Source: Jannaschia sp. Os4
Lineage (GTDB): Bacteria; Pseudomonadota; Alphaproteobacteria; Rhodobacterales; Rhodobacteraceae
DNA length: 33,076 nucleotides
NCBI RefSeq assembly: GCF_016820245.1
Contig: NZ_JAFCAR010000008.1
Location: 1 to 33,076 of the forward strand
Direction: 5' to 3'
The notes below the pieces were generated by a model, which worked only from the letters and a program-made list of their open reading frames with translations, had not been told where the DNA came from and made no database searches. Shown here piece after piece: positions 7,430-15,116 of this stretch. The stretch's first letter is position 1. Every line of letters begins with the position of its first letter. The translations under genes were made by a program, and so were the position numbers.

Positions 7430-9205
7430 TCAGCCGGTCGTCCGCGCCTCACTGTCAAGGCGACCCTCGTTCCGTTCGTCCGTAGTCAGCCACCCATGCA
7501 CCGCGGACACGCAAACCGACCCCTCGCCCACGCCGGAGGCTACGCGCTTGACCGATCCCGCGCGCAGGTCGCCCACGGCGAAGACGCCGGGCCGGGACGT
7601 CTCGAAGGCGGATTTGGGCCTGCCCTCGGTCACGTCGGTGCCGGTGCACACGAAGCCCTTGGCGTCCACTTGGACGCAGCCCTCCAGCCAGCCGGTGTTG
7701 GGCACCGCGCCGATCATCACGAAGATATGGGTGATGGGGCGCTCCTCCGCGCCGTCCGGCCCCTCCATCGTCACACCCGTCAGCGCGGGCGTGCCGTGGA
7801 GCGCGGTGATCTGGGTCCGCGTGCGCAGGGTGATGCGGCAGGAATCTTCGATCCGCTGGACGAGGTAGTCGGACATGCTGTCCGCAAGCCCGTCGCCACG
7901 GACCAGGACGTGGACGTGCTCGGCATAGCGGGACAGGAACACCGCCGCCTGTCCGGCCGAGTTGCCGCCGCCCACGACCGCGACCTCCGCGTTCTCGCAG
8001 AGCCCCGCCTCCAGCGCCGTGGCGGCGTAGTGCAGGCCCCGGTTCTCGTAGCCCCCCTCGCCGGGCAGGCCCAGCCTGCGGTAGGTCGCGCCGGTGGCCA
8101 GCACGACCGCCCGGGCGTCCACCGTCGCGCCGCCGTCCAAGGCAACCCGGAAGGGGCGACCGTCCTCGGCGCGGTCGCAGTCCAATCCGCGAGCCGCACG
8201 GGAGACGGCCATGCGCGCGCCGAAGCGCTGCGCCTGGATCCACGCCCGCCCGGCGAGCGCCTGCCCCGAGATGCCGATGGGAAAGCCCAGATAGTTCTCG
8301 ATCCGGCTGGACGTGCCCGCCTGCCCACCCGGGGCCTCCTCTTCCACGATGATCGTGTCGAGCCCCTCGGAGGCGGCATAGACGGCCGCTGACAGGCCCG
8401 CGGGTCCCGCGCCCACCACGGCGACGTCGTAGACGTGGCCTGCCTCCGGTGCCTCCGTCAGCCCCAGGGCGTCTGCGAGGTCGGGGATGGAGGGTCGGGA
8501 AAGCGTCACGTCGTCGGGGGCGAGCACGGCGGGAAGGTCGTCCTCCGTCAGTCCGCGGGCGTCCATCAGCCGCGCCGCCTCCGGGTCCGCGGCCTCCACG
8601 TAGCGCATCGGGTAGCCGTTGCGCCCGAGGAAGCGCTTCATGCGAATGGCGTCCGCCAGGCCGCCCGCGTCGGCGTGATCCGCGATCAGCACTGCGCCCG
8701 CCTCCGCGTGGCGAATGAAGCCCGTGCGCCGCAGGATGAAGGCGCGGGTGATCGTCTCGCCCAGATCGGCCTCGGTGGAGACCATGCGCCGGAACGCGGC
8801 GCGCGGGACGCGCAGGATGCGCGCGTCCCCGCCGCCCTCCGGCCCCGCGATCCGCCCATCCACGAGGATCCGGCGGTCGTTGAAGAGGTCCAACTCGCCG
8901 GTGAACTGGCATCGGCCGTGGACGGTGTTCACGCGTTCCTCGCCCGACGCGCCCCGTTCGACGATCTCCACGCCGCCCTCGAGGACCACGAGGAAGTCGA
9001 CGCTGCGCTCGCCCCGCTCGAAGACCAGTGTGCCGGGGGCCAGCGTCTCCTCGCGTCCGTATGGGCGGATGCGGTCCACCGCCTCGCCCGAGAGATGCGG
9101 GAAGGTCTGCTGCTCGCGGGCATAAGGGTCCGTCGGATCGACGGACGCGCTGGCAGCTGCGGGGGCGGAGTCGACGGCGGACTGGTGTTCTGGACGGTCG
9201 GTCAT
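7430..9205 (-). CDS. cNMP-binding domain/thioredoxin-like/thioredoxin-reductase-like flavoprotein fusion
   Basis: A 591-residue three-part protein. Residues about 35-160 form a cyclic-nucleotide-binding beta roll (GTLVFERGERSVDFLVVLEGGVEIVERG). Residues about 168-250 resemble a thioredoxin-like fold without cysteines. Residues 258-590 are a TrxB-like flavoprotein: FAD site VVGAGPAG (263-270), GGQAGTSSRIENYLGFP, NAD(P) site VVGGGNSAGQAA and C-terminal GVFAVGDLRAGSVKRVASGVGEG. The CxxC redox disulfide of real thioredoxin reductase is absent: the expected place reads GLHYAATALEAG. It is thus probably an NAD(P)H-linked flavoprotein with another acceptor, with the cNMP domain as sensor. It is the last gene of the minus-strand series, 67 bp after xdhC. 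MTDRPEH is chosen as start over an upstream M. Confidence 0.88.
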   Translation of the reverse strand: MTDRPEHQSAVDSAPAAASASVDPTDPYAREQQTFPHLSGEAVDRIRPYGREETLAPGTLVFERGERSVDFLVVLEGGVEIVERGASGEERVNTVHGRCQFTGELDLFNDRRILVDGRIAGPEGGGDARILRVPRAAFRRMVSTEADLGETITRAFILRRTGFIRHAEAGAVLIADHADAGGLADAIRMKRFLGRNGYPMRYVEAADPEAARLMDARGLTEDDLPAVLAPDDVTLSRPSIPDLADALGLTEAPEAGHVYDVAVVGAGPAGLSAAVYAASEGLDTIIVEEEAPGGQAGTSSRIENYLGFPIGISGQALAGRAWIQAQRFGARMAVSRAARGLDCDRAEDGRPFRVALDGGATVDARAVVLATGATYRRLGLPGEGGYENRGLHYAATALEAGLCENAEVAVVGGGNSAGQAAVFLSRYAEHVHVLVRGDGLADSMSDYLVQRIEDSCRITLRTRTQITALHGTPALTGVTMEGPDGAEERPITHIFVMIGAVPNTGWLEGCVQVDAKGFVCTGTDVTEGRPKSAFETSRPGVFAVGDLRAGSVKRVASGVGEGSVCVSAVHGWLTTDERNEGRLDSEARTTG

Positions 9206-9272
9206 CGGACGGAGCGTAGTGCATGGATGTCGAAGGCGCACGCCCCAGGATCGTCCGCGCGGGTCGCAGGCA

Positions 9273-10352
9273 TCATTCGGCGGCGAGCGCGGACCGGCCG
9301 CCGAGCGGTCCGTCGGAGAGATCGGCCTGCGCCGCCGCGCCGTCCGCCACGATCTGCGCGAGGATCGAGGCGGCGAGGCTCCTCGGATCGCGGCAGGACG
9401 GCACGAGCCCCGCCGGGGCGCGCAGGCGAGCGAGAAGACGGGGGGCGAGGCGTCTGGAAAGCCACACCGCGCGGGCCTCGCGCGTCCGGTGTCCGCCGAT
9501 GGCGGAGACGTGGAAGGCCGGGCTGGGCAGCGCCCATTCGAGCAGCGGCCCCTCCCAGTCGGAATCGTGCAGGAGGGACGCTAAGGCTGTCCACCGGTCC
9601 GGCGGAAGGGAGGGGAGACGGTCCGGGGCGGTCCAGGCGTGGACGCGGGCTTCCGCCTCGGCGCAAGCGGCGCGCTCGTCGGGGTCCGGCGACAGCGCGA
9701 CGACCTCGTGCCCCGCGGCGACGGCGAGGCGCACCATCCCGAAGAGCTCCGCTCCCCGACCGGCGACGAGCACGCGCGTCCTCGGAGCGACCCGGTGGGC
9801 GAAGCGGCCTGGCGGGACGAAGGCGTCCGGTGCGACGAGATCGCGATTGGGATCAGGCGCGGCGGGATCGAACGCGAAGGCGAAGGCTCGCCGGGCCCTC
9901 TGCAGCGTGCAGGCCGCGATCATCACATCCGGGTCGAGGCACGGATCGACGTGCAGCACCACGCCCCCGCCGCAGGGAAGCCGGATGTCCATGAACGGCG
10001 AGCCCGCCCCATAGCGCAGCGTGCGGGCCGCGCCCGCCGCCATCGCCTTGCGCGCCTCTAGGGCGACGGCCGCCTCCAGGCAACCGCCGGTGATCTGGCC
10101 CATCCAGGTACCGTCGTCGTGCACCAGCATCAGGGCGCCGGGTGCGCGGTATGCGGAGCCCACGACCGCAATCAGCGTCACGAGGGCGACCGGCAAGCTC
10201 GCCACGCGATCGAGGGCCGCCTGCCGCAGGATCTCGGCGTCGGTCGCCTCGCAGGGCCATCGGCCGGTGGTGCCCGTCGTGACATTCCGCGGGCCCGCCG
10301 GGGCGTACGCCCCGCGACGAGTGGGCCGGACCGATGTGAGACGCCCGCGCAC
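9273..10352 (-). CDS. xdhC: XdhC-family maturation factor for the molybdenum aldehyde oxidoreductase
   Basis: A roughly 359-residue XdhC/CoxI-family protein; the family (PaoD in E. coli) binds molybdenum cofactor, assists its sulfuration and inserts it into xanthine-oxidase-type enzymes. The N-terminal XdhC domain reads VVGSAYRAPGALMLV then QITGGCLEAAV, and the C-terminal Rossmann part reads RVLVAGRGAELFGMVRLA, AIGGHRTREARA and RLRAPAGL. No in-frame ATG precedes the conserved domain. The best start is a GTG at 10352, 4 bp after the stop of the SnoaL-like gene, without a strong Shine-Dalgarno, so translational coupling is likely. It is downstream of paoABC in the same direction, matching the paoABCD order with one extra gene inserted. 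Confidence 0.85.
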   Translation of the reverse strand: MRGRLTSVRPTRRGAYAPAGPRNVTTGTTGRWPCEATDAEILRQAALDRVASLPVALVTLIAVVGSAYRAPGALMLVHDDGTWMGQITGGCLEAAVALEARKAMAAGAARTLRYGAGSPFMDIRLPCGGGVVLHVDPCLDPDVMIAACTLQRARRAFAFAFDPAAPDPNRDLVAPDAFVPPGRFAHRVAPRTRVLVAGRGAELFGMVRLAVAAGHEVVALSPDPDERAACAEAEARVHAWTAPDRLPSLPPDRWTALASLLHDSDWEGPLLEWALPSPAFHVSAIGGHRTREARAVWLSRRLAPRLLARLRAPAGLVPSCRDPRSLAASILAQIVADGAAAQADLSDGPLGGRSALAAE

Positions 10353-10356
10353 TCGC

Positions 10357-10869
10357 CTAGTCCGGCACGTGGCCGGGGATCGCTTCATTGCCCCGCGTGT
10401 GGTGGGGCTGGAACACGAAGGAGGCGAGACGCCAGCCGTCGGCCTCCCGCACGACGTCGAACGTGTAGGACCCCCACACCTCCCACAGGTCGCCGCCCTC
10501 GAACCCCTCGATGCGGTTCCACGCGTAGCCCTGGCTCTCGACCGTGCCAGCGTCCGGTCCGTCGAAGGTGACGACATGGCCGCCGCGCAGATGGAAGGAA
10601 GGCTTGCCCTCGTATAGATTGGTCTCCCAGCCACCGATCAGTTCGTCGGCGGGCATCGCCTGCGCGTCGGGCGACCCCATCGCGACCTCGATCTCGTCGG
10701 TGAAGTAGGACCGCGCGAGGTCCCAGTCCTTTCGGTCCACGGCGGCGTCGAGCGCGTTGCTCAGCTCGATCACGGCCATGCGGTCGGCGGCGTCCTGCGC
10801 AGCAGCGAAGCCCGGTGCCACGAGCGCGGCGCAGCACAGCAGGGCAGTACGGGGGGTTAAGATAGTCAT
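10357..10869 (-). CDS. Secreted SnoaL/NTF2-like domain protein
   Basis: A 170-residue protein with a Sec signal peptide, MTILTPRTALLCCAALVAPG then FAAAQ, with cleavage near residue 25. The mature part is a SnoaL-like alpha+beta barrel: ALDAAVDRKDWDLARSYF, GGHVVTFDGPDAGTVESQGY and GSYTFDVVREADGWRLASFV are the usual helix-strand pattern of the fold. Members are binding proteins, isomerases, cyclases or ring-opening hydrolases; no function can be assigned. It lies between paoC and xdhC in a probable operon, so a role with the exported aldehyde oxidoreductase substrate or product is plausible. The ATG at 10869 is preferred because it begins the signal peptide and follows a GGAGAAC Shine-Dalgarno. 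Confidence 0.85.
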   Translation of the reverse strand: MTILTPRTALLCCAALVAPGFAAAQDAADRMAVIELSNALDAAVDRKDWDLARSYFTDEIEVAMGSPDAQAMPADELIGGWETNLYEGKPSFHLRGGHVVTFDGPDAGTVESQGYAWNRIEGFEGGDLWEVWGSYTFDVVREADGWRLASFVFQPHHTRGNEAIPGHVPD

Positions 10870-10986
10870 CGTCGGTTCTCCTAGGGTTGGGATAGAAAAA
10901 AGGGACCCACCGCTGCGGTGCGGCGCGCGGCGGCGGGCCAAGTCCGGCGCCCGGACGGGGAGGGACGAGGCGCCGGTTCTGGACCA

Positions 10987-11005
10987 CGGCGGGGGACATC
11001 CGCCG
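10987..11005 (-). terminator. GC hairpin between paoC and the SnoaL-like gene
   Basis: CGGCGG (10987-10992) and CCGCCG (11000-11005) flank a 7-nt loop in the 164-bp gap following paoC. No T tract is present on the minus strand. It might partly terminate or stabilise the 3' end of the paoABC message, with the downstream genes expressed less. Weak evidence. Confidence 0.3.
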
Positions 11006-11033
11006 CGGCCCGTCTCGATTGGAGCCCGTCTCG

Positions 11034-13343
11034 TCAGGCGCGCATGCCTTGCAGCACGTGCTCCATGCGGATGGGCAGGTCGCGCAGGCGGACCCCGGTG
11101 GCATCGTAGACGGCGTTCGCTACTGCGGCGGCCATGCCGGTGATACCTAGCTCGCCCACGCCCTTCATGCCCATGGGCCCAATATGGGGGTCCTCCTCCG
11201 GGACGATCTCGATGCTCAGGTCGGGGATGTCGGCATTGACCGGCACGAAGTACTCGCCGAGGTCGGCGTTGACGAAGCGCGCGGCGCGGTTGTCCACTTC
11301 GGTCTGCTCGTGCAGCGCCGAGGCCACGCCCCAGATCATGCCACCCATCAGCTGCGAGCGCGTCGTCATCTCGTTGAGAATGCGCCCCGCCGCAAAGGCG
11401 CCGACCAGGCGCGGCACGCGGATCTCGTAGGTGACGGGATCGACGGAGACCTCCACGAAGTGCGCGCCGAAGGACGACCGGGCATGGGTGTCGGTGGTCA
11501 GCCCGATCAGCGGGGTCGCACCGCGGCGGTAGAGGCTCATGATCGAGGAGCGGTCGACGCTCGCGGGCACCCAGGTGCCCCGCTCGTTTACGACGCCGAA
11601 GGGCACGGCGCCCACCACCTCGCGCAGCGGGGCGGAGCGGTCGCCCGCGACGAGCGCGCCGCCGGACACGGAGACCGCCGCTGGATCCGCGCCCGCGAGC
11701 GGGCCACCCTCGGCGGTCGCCACCGTGATGAGGCGGGCGATGACGCGGTCGCAGGCATCCTTGACGGCGCCGGTGATGGACGCCGTCTGGCGCGAGCCGC
11801 CCGCCACGCCGTTCGGTGCCAGTTCGCTGTCGCCGAGCTCCACGGTGACGTTCTCCAGCGGCACGCCCAGGATCGCCGCCGCCGTCTGGCTGAGGACGTT
11901 GTGGGTGCCGCCGCCGATATCCTGCACGGCCGCCGAGACGCGCACGGAGAGGTCCGACCCCATCCGCACGTCCGCCACCGCGGCCGATGAGTAGACGGGG
12001 TACATGGCCGAGGCCACGCCGTGCCCGATCAGAAGCCCGTCGCGGATGCGGCTACCCGGCTCGGCGGACGGGCCCTCCCAGCCGAAGGACGCGGCGCCCA
12101 CGCGTAGGCACTCGGCCAAGGAGCGCGAGGTCCACGGCAACCCACCTACCGGCTCGGTCGCACTGTCCGACGCGAGGCGCACCTCGACCGGATCGCGGCC
12201 TGCCGCGAGCGCCACCTCGTCGATGGCCGATTCCAACGCGAAGAAGGCGGGCACCTCGGCGGGCGAGCGCATGAAGCCCGGCGTGTTGGTGTCGGTGGAG
12301 ACGAGAGCGTTCGTGCCGCGCACCGCGTCCCAGCCGTACATGCGCGTGGTCATCTCAGTGCCGGGCAGCGGCACGTCGTCCATGCGGCTGGTCTGCTGCA
12401 CCTGGTGGTGTCCGAGCGCCGTCAGCCGCCCGTCCGCATCGACGCCCACACGGATGTCGTGGGTCGACTGAGGACGGTAGGACCCGGCCGAGAACATGTC
12501 GTGCCGCGACACGTAGAGTTTGACCGGCCGCCCCACCATCCGCGCGGCTTGGGCTGCGAGGAAGGTGTGCGCCATGACCGTTGCCTTGGAGCCGAAGCCC
12601 CCGCCGGTGACGGCCGCGACCACGCGCACCCGTTCCACGGGCAGGCCGAACTTGGTGGCCAGCGACGCGCGGGTGCCGGTCATCCATTGCGACGGGCAGT
12701 GCACCACGAGGTCGCCCGCGCGCCATTCGGCCGTCGTGCCATAGAGTTCGATCGCGTTGTGGTGCTGGATCGGCGTGGTGTAGCGCGCCTCGACGACATG
12801 GGCCGCGCCGGACAGGACGGCGTCCACGTCGCCCACCTCGATCGGCTCGACCGCCTCGCCGATGTCGCGCGCCGCAGGGGCCGCGTCCGCGAACATCGAC
12901 GCCACGGCCCCGTCCGCCGCCTCGACCGTCAACTCGACCAGCTTGGCCGCCTCGCGCGCGTTCTCGACCGTATCGGCCACCACGAGGGCGACGGGCTGCT
13001 GAGCGAAGCGGATCTCCGGGCTTTCGAAGCCTTGCCAGGAGGATTGCGCGACGCCTCCGGCCGAGAACGTCGTCACCGCTCCGAGATTGGGGGGAAAGTT
13101 CTCGTGCGTCAGCACCAGCCGCACGCCGGGCACGGCCTCGGCGGCACCCGTGTCGATGGCGGTGATCGTGCCACGCGCCTGGGGGGCCAGCACGAGGGCG
13201 GCGTGGAGCGCGCCGGAGACCGGGGCGTCGGCGGCGTAGACCGCCTGCCCCGTCACCTTGAGCCGCCCGTCGTAGCGCGGCTCAGGCGCGCCGATCATCG
13301 GGAGGCCGGTGGCCGCTTCGGATACGTCGTAGGTCTCGGCCAT
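11034..13343 (-). CDS. paoC: PaoC-type molybdenum cofactor-binding subunit of aldehyde oxidoreductase
   Basis: A 769-residue catalytic subunit of the xanthine oxidase family, which hydroxylates aldehydes to carboxylic acids with water as oxygen donor. N-terminal PRYDGRLKVTGQAVYAADAP is the standard Ald_Xan_dh_C start. MoCo-contacting motifs are TGGGFGSK, FMRSPAEVPAFFALESAIDE and AVQDIGGGTHNVLSQTAA. The catalytic base is Glu731 in MKGVGELGITG near the C-terminus. Length matches E. coli PaoC (about 730) better than fused XDH. In most family members the FMRSP segment is MRAPG, so the second-sphere differs. It starts 3 bp after paoB and has no leader of its own, as expected if co-exported with the Tat-tagged PaoA subunit after assembly by XdhC. 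Confidence 0.93.
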   Translation of the reverse strand: MAETYDVSEAATGLPMIGAPEPRYDGRLKVTGQAVYAADAPVSGALHAALVLAPQARGTITAIDTGAAEAVPGVRLVLTHENFPPNLGAVTTFSAGGVAQSSWQGFESPEIRFAQQPVALVVADTVENAREAAKLVELTVEAADGAVASMFADAAPAARDIGEAVEPIEVGDVDAVLSGAAHVVEARYTTPIQHHNAIELYGTTAEWRAGDLVVHCPSQWMTGTRASLATKFGLPVERVRVVAAVTGGGFGSKATVMAHTFLAAQAARMVGRPVKLYVSRHDMFSAGSYRPQSTHDIRVGVDADGRLTALGHHQVQQTSRMDDVPLPGTEMTTRMYGWDAVRGTNALVSTDTNTPGFMRSPAEVPAFFALESAIDEVALAAGRDPVEVRLASDSATEPVGGLPWTSRSLAECLRVGAASFGWEGPSAEPGSRIRDGLLIGHGVASAMYPVYSSAAVADVRMGSDLSVRVSAAVQDIGGGTHNVLSQTAAAILGVPLENVTVELGDSELAPNGVAGGSRQTASITGAVKDACDRVIARLITVATAEGGPLAGADPAAVSVSGGALVAGDRSAPLREVVGAVPFGVVNERGTWVPASVDRSSIMSLYRRGATPLIGLTTDTHARSSFGAHFVEVSVDPVTYEIRVPRLVGAFAAGRILNEMTTRSQLMGGMIWGVASALHEQTEVDNRAARFVNADLGEYFVPVNADIPDLSIEIVPEEDPHIGPMGMKGVGELGITGMAAAVANAVYDATGVRLRDLPIRMEHVLQGMRA

Positions 13344-13346
13344 GGC

Positions 13347-14348
13347 TCAGCCCTCCATGTCGCGCAGGATGGTCAGCGCGCGGATGATGGTATTCTGTCC
13401 AAGGGGCACCTTGAACGCGTTGTGGTGGAAGGTGCGGGCGTCGGCGAAGGCCGCTTCGGCCGCCGCCTGCATCCTCTCGTCGTTGAGCGGGCCGCCACGC
13501 AGCGCGTCCTCGGCCGCCGTCGCGCGCCAAGGTACGGTGGCCACCCCGCCGAGGCCGAGGCGCACGTCGGCGACCGTGTCGCCGTCCATCGCCAATCCGG
13601 CGGCGCAGGAGGCATTGGCGAAGGCGTAGGACGAGCGGTCACGGACCTTCACGTAGGTGGAGCGCCGCGTCGCGGGGCTCAGGTCCACCCGGAAGGCGGT
13701 GATGATCTCGCCGGGGGCGAGCCGCGTCACCTGCTCCGGCGTCTCGCGGTTCGCGGGCAGGACGTGGAGGTCGGCGAAGGGCAGCGTCCGATCGCCGTCC
13801 GGCCCCGTGATCTCGACGGTGGCGCCGAAGGCCGCGAGGCTTTGGGCCATGTCGCCGGGATAGGAGGCGAGGAAGGTCTCCGTCGTGCCCAGCACCGCGC
13901 CCAGCCGGTTCGCGCCCTCGGGCTCGCCGCTGTCGCGCCGATCGTTGCGCGTGATGACCGCCTGCCAGGAAGGGTCGCGGAAGTAGGGGTCGCGCGTGCG
14001 CTGCAGGACGTTACCGCCCAAGGTGGCCATGTGGCGCAACTGCTGCGTGGCGGCGAGCCAGAGCGATTCCGAGATCGCGGGCGCCTCCGCCTTCACCACC
14101 GCGTCCTCGGCCGCTTGATGCATCGTCACCAGCGCGCCCAGGACCAGCGCGTCGCCGTCGCGACGGACCTCGCGCAACCCGGGCTCGCGCAGACGGGTGA
14201 TGTCGATGACGCGCTCGGGTTGGTAGACCTTGTGCTTCATCAGGTCGAGCATCGTCGTGCCGCCCGCATAGATCATCGCGCCCGGCTCGACCGCGCGGGA
14301 CGTGGCGTCGGCGAGCGTAGTCGGGCGTTCGTAGAAGAAGGGGTTCAT
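13347..14348 (-). CDS. paoB: PaoB-type FAD-binding subunit of aldehyde oxidoreductase, lacking the Fe-S loop cysteines
   Basis: A 333-residue FAD subunit. The FAD pyrophosphate site YAGGTTMLDLMK is at about residues 27-38 and the second FAD loop is RHMATLGGNVLQRTRDPYFR. C-terminal VRDRSSYAFANASCAAGLA and the AFKVPLGQNTIIRAL segment are typical of the CO_deh_flav_C domain. In E. coli PaoB and relatives the loop after GGNLLQRTR carries four cysteines that hold an extra 4Fe-4S cluster. Here that loop reads RTRDPYFRDPSWQAVITRND and lacks all of them; the only cysteine in the whole protein is in NASCAAG. Electron flow would then run from 2Fe-2S directly to FAD. The gene sits 3 bp after paoA. Confidence 0.92.
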   Translation of the reverse strand: MNPFFYERPTTLADATSRAVEPGAMIYAGGTTMLDLMKHKVYQPERVIDITRLREPGLREVRRDGDALVLGALVTMHQAAEDAVVKAEAPAISESLWLAATQQLRHMATLGGNVLQRTRDPYFRDPSWQAVITRNDRRDSGEPEGANRLGAVLGTTETFLASYPGDMAQSLAAFGATVEITGPDGDRTLPFADLHVLPANRETPEQVTRLAPGEIITAFRVDLSPATRRSTYVKVRDRSSYAFANASCAAGLAMDGDTVADVRLGLGGVATVPWRATAAEDALRGGPLNDERMQAAAEAAFADARTFHHNAFKVPLGQNTIIRALTILRDMEG

Positions 14349-14351
14349 CGA

Positions 14352-15050
14352 TCAGGCCTCCCCGGTCCGAAGGTGAAGCTCCTGCCGCGCCCCGCCGCCA
14401 TCCGCGGCCGCCTCGGGCATCCGCTCGCGGGCCTCCAGCACGGCGGCGGTGATGTTCGGGTAGGCCGCGCAACGGCAGAGGTTACCGGACATGTACTCGC
14501 GCACCTCGGCCGCGTTCGATGCATGACCCTCGTTCACCACCGCGACGGCCGACATGATCTGGCCCGGCGTGCAGTAGCCGCATTGCAGCGCGTCATTGGC
14601 GACGAAGGCCGCCTGCATCGGGTGCAGCCCGTCTTCGGCGTAGCCGCCCGCCGCGGCCACGGCGGCGAGCCCTTCGATCGTGGTGACCTCGCGCCTCTCG
14701 ACCTGCTGGGCGAGCGTCAGGCAGGCCAGACGCGGCTCGCCGTCGATGTGGATTGTACACGCCCCGCACTGGCCGTGGTTGCAGCCGACCTTGGTGCCCG
14801 TCAGCTCGCGCGTCTCGCGCAACCAGTCGAGCAGCGTCGTGCGCGGCTCCGCCGAAGCCTGGATGCGCTCGCCGTTCAGCGTGACCTCGAAGGGCAGCGG
14901 ATCGCGCGGGTCGCTCGGGCCCGCAGGGGCTGCGGGCGGTGCGGTACCCTGCCCCATCGCGGCGGTCGCGGCGAAGCCGCCCACGGCGCCCGCGCCGCCC
15001 TTCAGTAATCCCCGGCGGCTGAGGCCGCCCCTTGGTATTCTATCGGTCAT
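14352..15050 (-). CDS. paoA: PaoA-type 2Fe-2S subunit with Tat leader
   Basis: A 232-residue iron-sulfur subunit. The N-terminus has a Tat signal, LSRRGLLKGGAGAVGGFAAT, as in E. coli PaoA/YagT, which carries the whole heterotrimer to the periplasm. The plant-ferredoxin-type cluster ligands are Cys90, 95, 98 and 110 (GCNHGQCGACTIHIDGEPRLAC spacing), and the second, helical-domain cluster has Cys157, 160, 192 and 194 (CGYC, CRC). All eight are present. It leads the tight paoA-paoB-paoC set with 3-bp gaps. The 66-bp gap upstream separates it from the metallo-hydrolase gene; no clear internal promoter is visible. Confidence 0.94.
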   Translation of the reverse strand: MTDRIPRGGLSRRGLLKGGAGAVGGFAATAAMGQGTAPPAAPAGPSDPRDPLPFEVTLNGERIQASAEPRTTLLDWLRETRELTGTKVGCNHGQCGACTIHIDGEPRLACLTLAQQVERREVTTIEGLAAVAAAGGYAEDGLHPMQAAFVANDALQCGYCTPGQIMSAVAVVNEGHASNAAEVREYMSGNLCRCAAYPNITAAVLEARERMPEAAADGGGARQELHLRTGEA

Positions 15051-15116
15051 ATCAGTCTCCCTGTCTTTGCATCTCGATTGCCGATCGTCCTCGGTCCTCC
15101 GGCGCCGCGCACCGCA

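Noticed and set aside
12405-15008. 867-codon plus-strand open frame antisense to paoABC
   Set aside because: No domain, low-complexity Arg/Gly/His composition; the opposite strand encodes three clearly recognisable subunits.
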